A DNA stretch of 52,401 bases, taken from assembly GCA_009909085.1 (NCBI GenBank), contig JAAANX010000037.1, forward strand, positions 1-52,401. The letters are read 5' to 3'. The translations under genes and the position numbers were made by a program. Source of the stretch: Cyanobacteria bacterium GSL.Bin1 (lineage in GTDB: Bacteria > Cyanobacteriota > Cyanobacteriia > Cyanobacteriales > Rubidibacteraceae). This document shows positions 52,289 to 52,401 of the stretch, piece by piece (within the stretch, counting starts at the first letter, position 1; each line of letters starts with the position of its first letter). The notes under the pieces are model-generated. The model had not been told where the DNA came from. It ran no database searches and saw only the letters and a program-made list of their open reading frames with translations.

Positions 52289-52401
52289 TTCAATGACCCC
52301 CACCTACTTCGTGAGGTGGGGGATTGGGGAGAGATAACCTCCCCGTAGCTGCGAATAGAGCCATGAGCGGTTAGCGAGTAAACACTTCCAGATGTTTCTC
52401 T
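52289..52401 (-). mobile_element. IS200/IS605-type right-end-like segment (partial, right copy)
   Basis: This is an exact inverted copy of 57-169, with the same two hairpins and terminal GTCATTGAA on the minus strand. The element body would lie beyond the window. The outward flank is repeat R3. Confidence 0.5.

Noticed and set aside
1-52401. HIP1 octamers (GCGATCGC) as a local regulatory or CRISPR-like repeat
   Set aside because: They are dispersed inside genes throughout, as is normal for many cyanobacterial genomes, and are not spaced like an array.
1-52401. tRNA, rRNA or CRISPR loci
   Set aside because: No T-loop/acceptor pattern, rRNA segment or regularly spaced direct repeat was seen by eye. 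A tRNAscan or CRISPR search was not possible.

Overview
The window is cyanobacterial. Evidence: the order rpmH-rnpA-PH domain-yidC-jag-yceD-ycf46; lineage families (Ycf46, DUF3727, a LabA-like NYN protein, a GluR0-like receptor channel, Uma2 nucleases); and very frequent HIP1 octamers (GCGATCGC, often extended to GCGATCGCGC). The moderate GC content and gene set would fit a unicellular Halothece/Dactylococcopsis-like organism, but the genus is a guess. Both window ends lie inside the same 113-bp sequence in inverted orientation, so this is probably a contig broken at repeated IS copies. No rRNA, tRNA or CRISPR array was seen.

Layout. 0-12 kb is mostly housekeeping: a 5'-truncated cyclopropane fatty acid synthase, DUF3727, an alpha/beta hydrolase, an ABC-F ATPase, CobH, a Ser/Thr kinase, a GIY-YIG protein, MiaA and LeuB. 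12-20 kb, all on the minus strand, holds a secreted Met-rich protein, an SH3 protein, the membrane-biogenesis/RNA operon (ycf46, yceD, jag, yidC, PH, rnpA, rpmH) and dnaK. 20.5-24.3 kb, plus strand, has a response regulator, a 60-aa membrane protein, an AI-2E-family transporter, a voltage-gated K+ channel and a Wza-like export protein. 24.3-29.2 kb is a defence-like islet: two nearly identical Uma2 genes, an HTH-NACHT NTPase and a VapBC-type pair. 29.2-37.2 kb carries a phosphorelay (response regulator plus a 1103-aa hybrid kinase) divergent from an exopolysaccharide cluster (glycosyltransferase, Wzz-like, O-antigen-ligase-like).

37.2-41.2 kb is a decay zone. It contains a third Uma2, a DUF4351 fragment, an internally deleted ISAzo13-type element, a solo IS701-like end, truncated yihY, an intact GluR0-like receptor, a truncated ADP-ribosylglycohydrolase and a 95-bp MITE with the same termini. 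41-50 kb has lnt, a NYN gene, leuA, a coiled-coil membrane protein, a HerA-like ATPase and a cytochrome P450. 50-51.5 kb is an IS701-family element, and a DoxX-like gene closes the window.

The most unusual theme is small repeats invading genes. A family of modular palindromes occurs after leuA, at the 3' end of the P450 gene and after the DoxX-like gene. Two GC-rich insertions of about 45-49 bp interrupt the IS701 transposase, and removing them restores the family reading frame. Mobile repeats also supply the last codons and stop of the P450 gene (palindrome) and of lnt (MITE).
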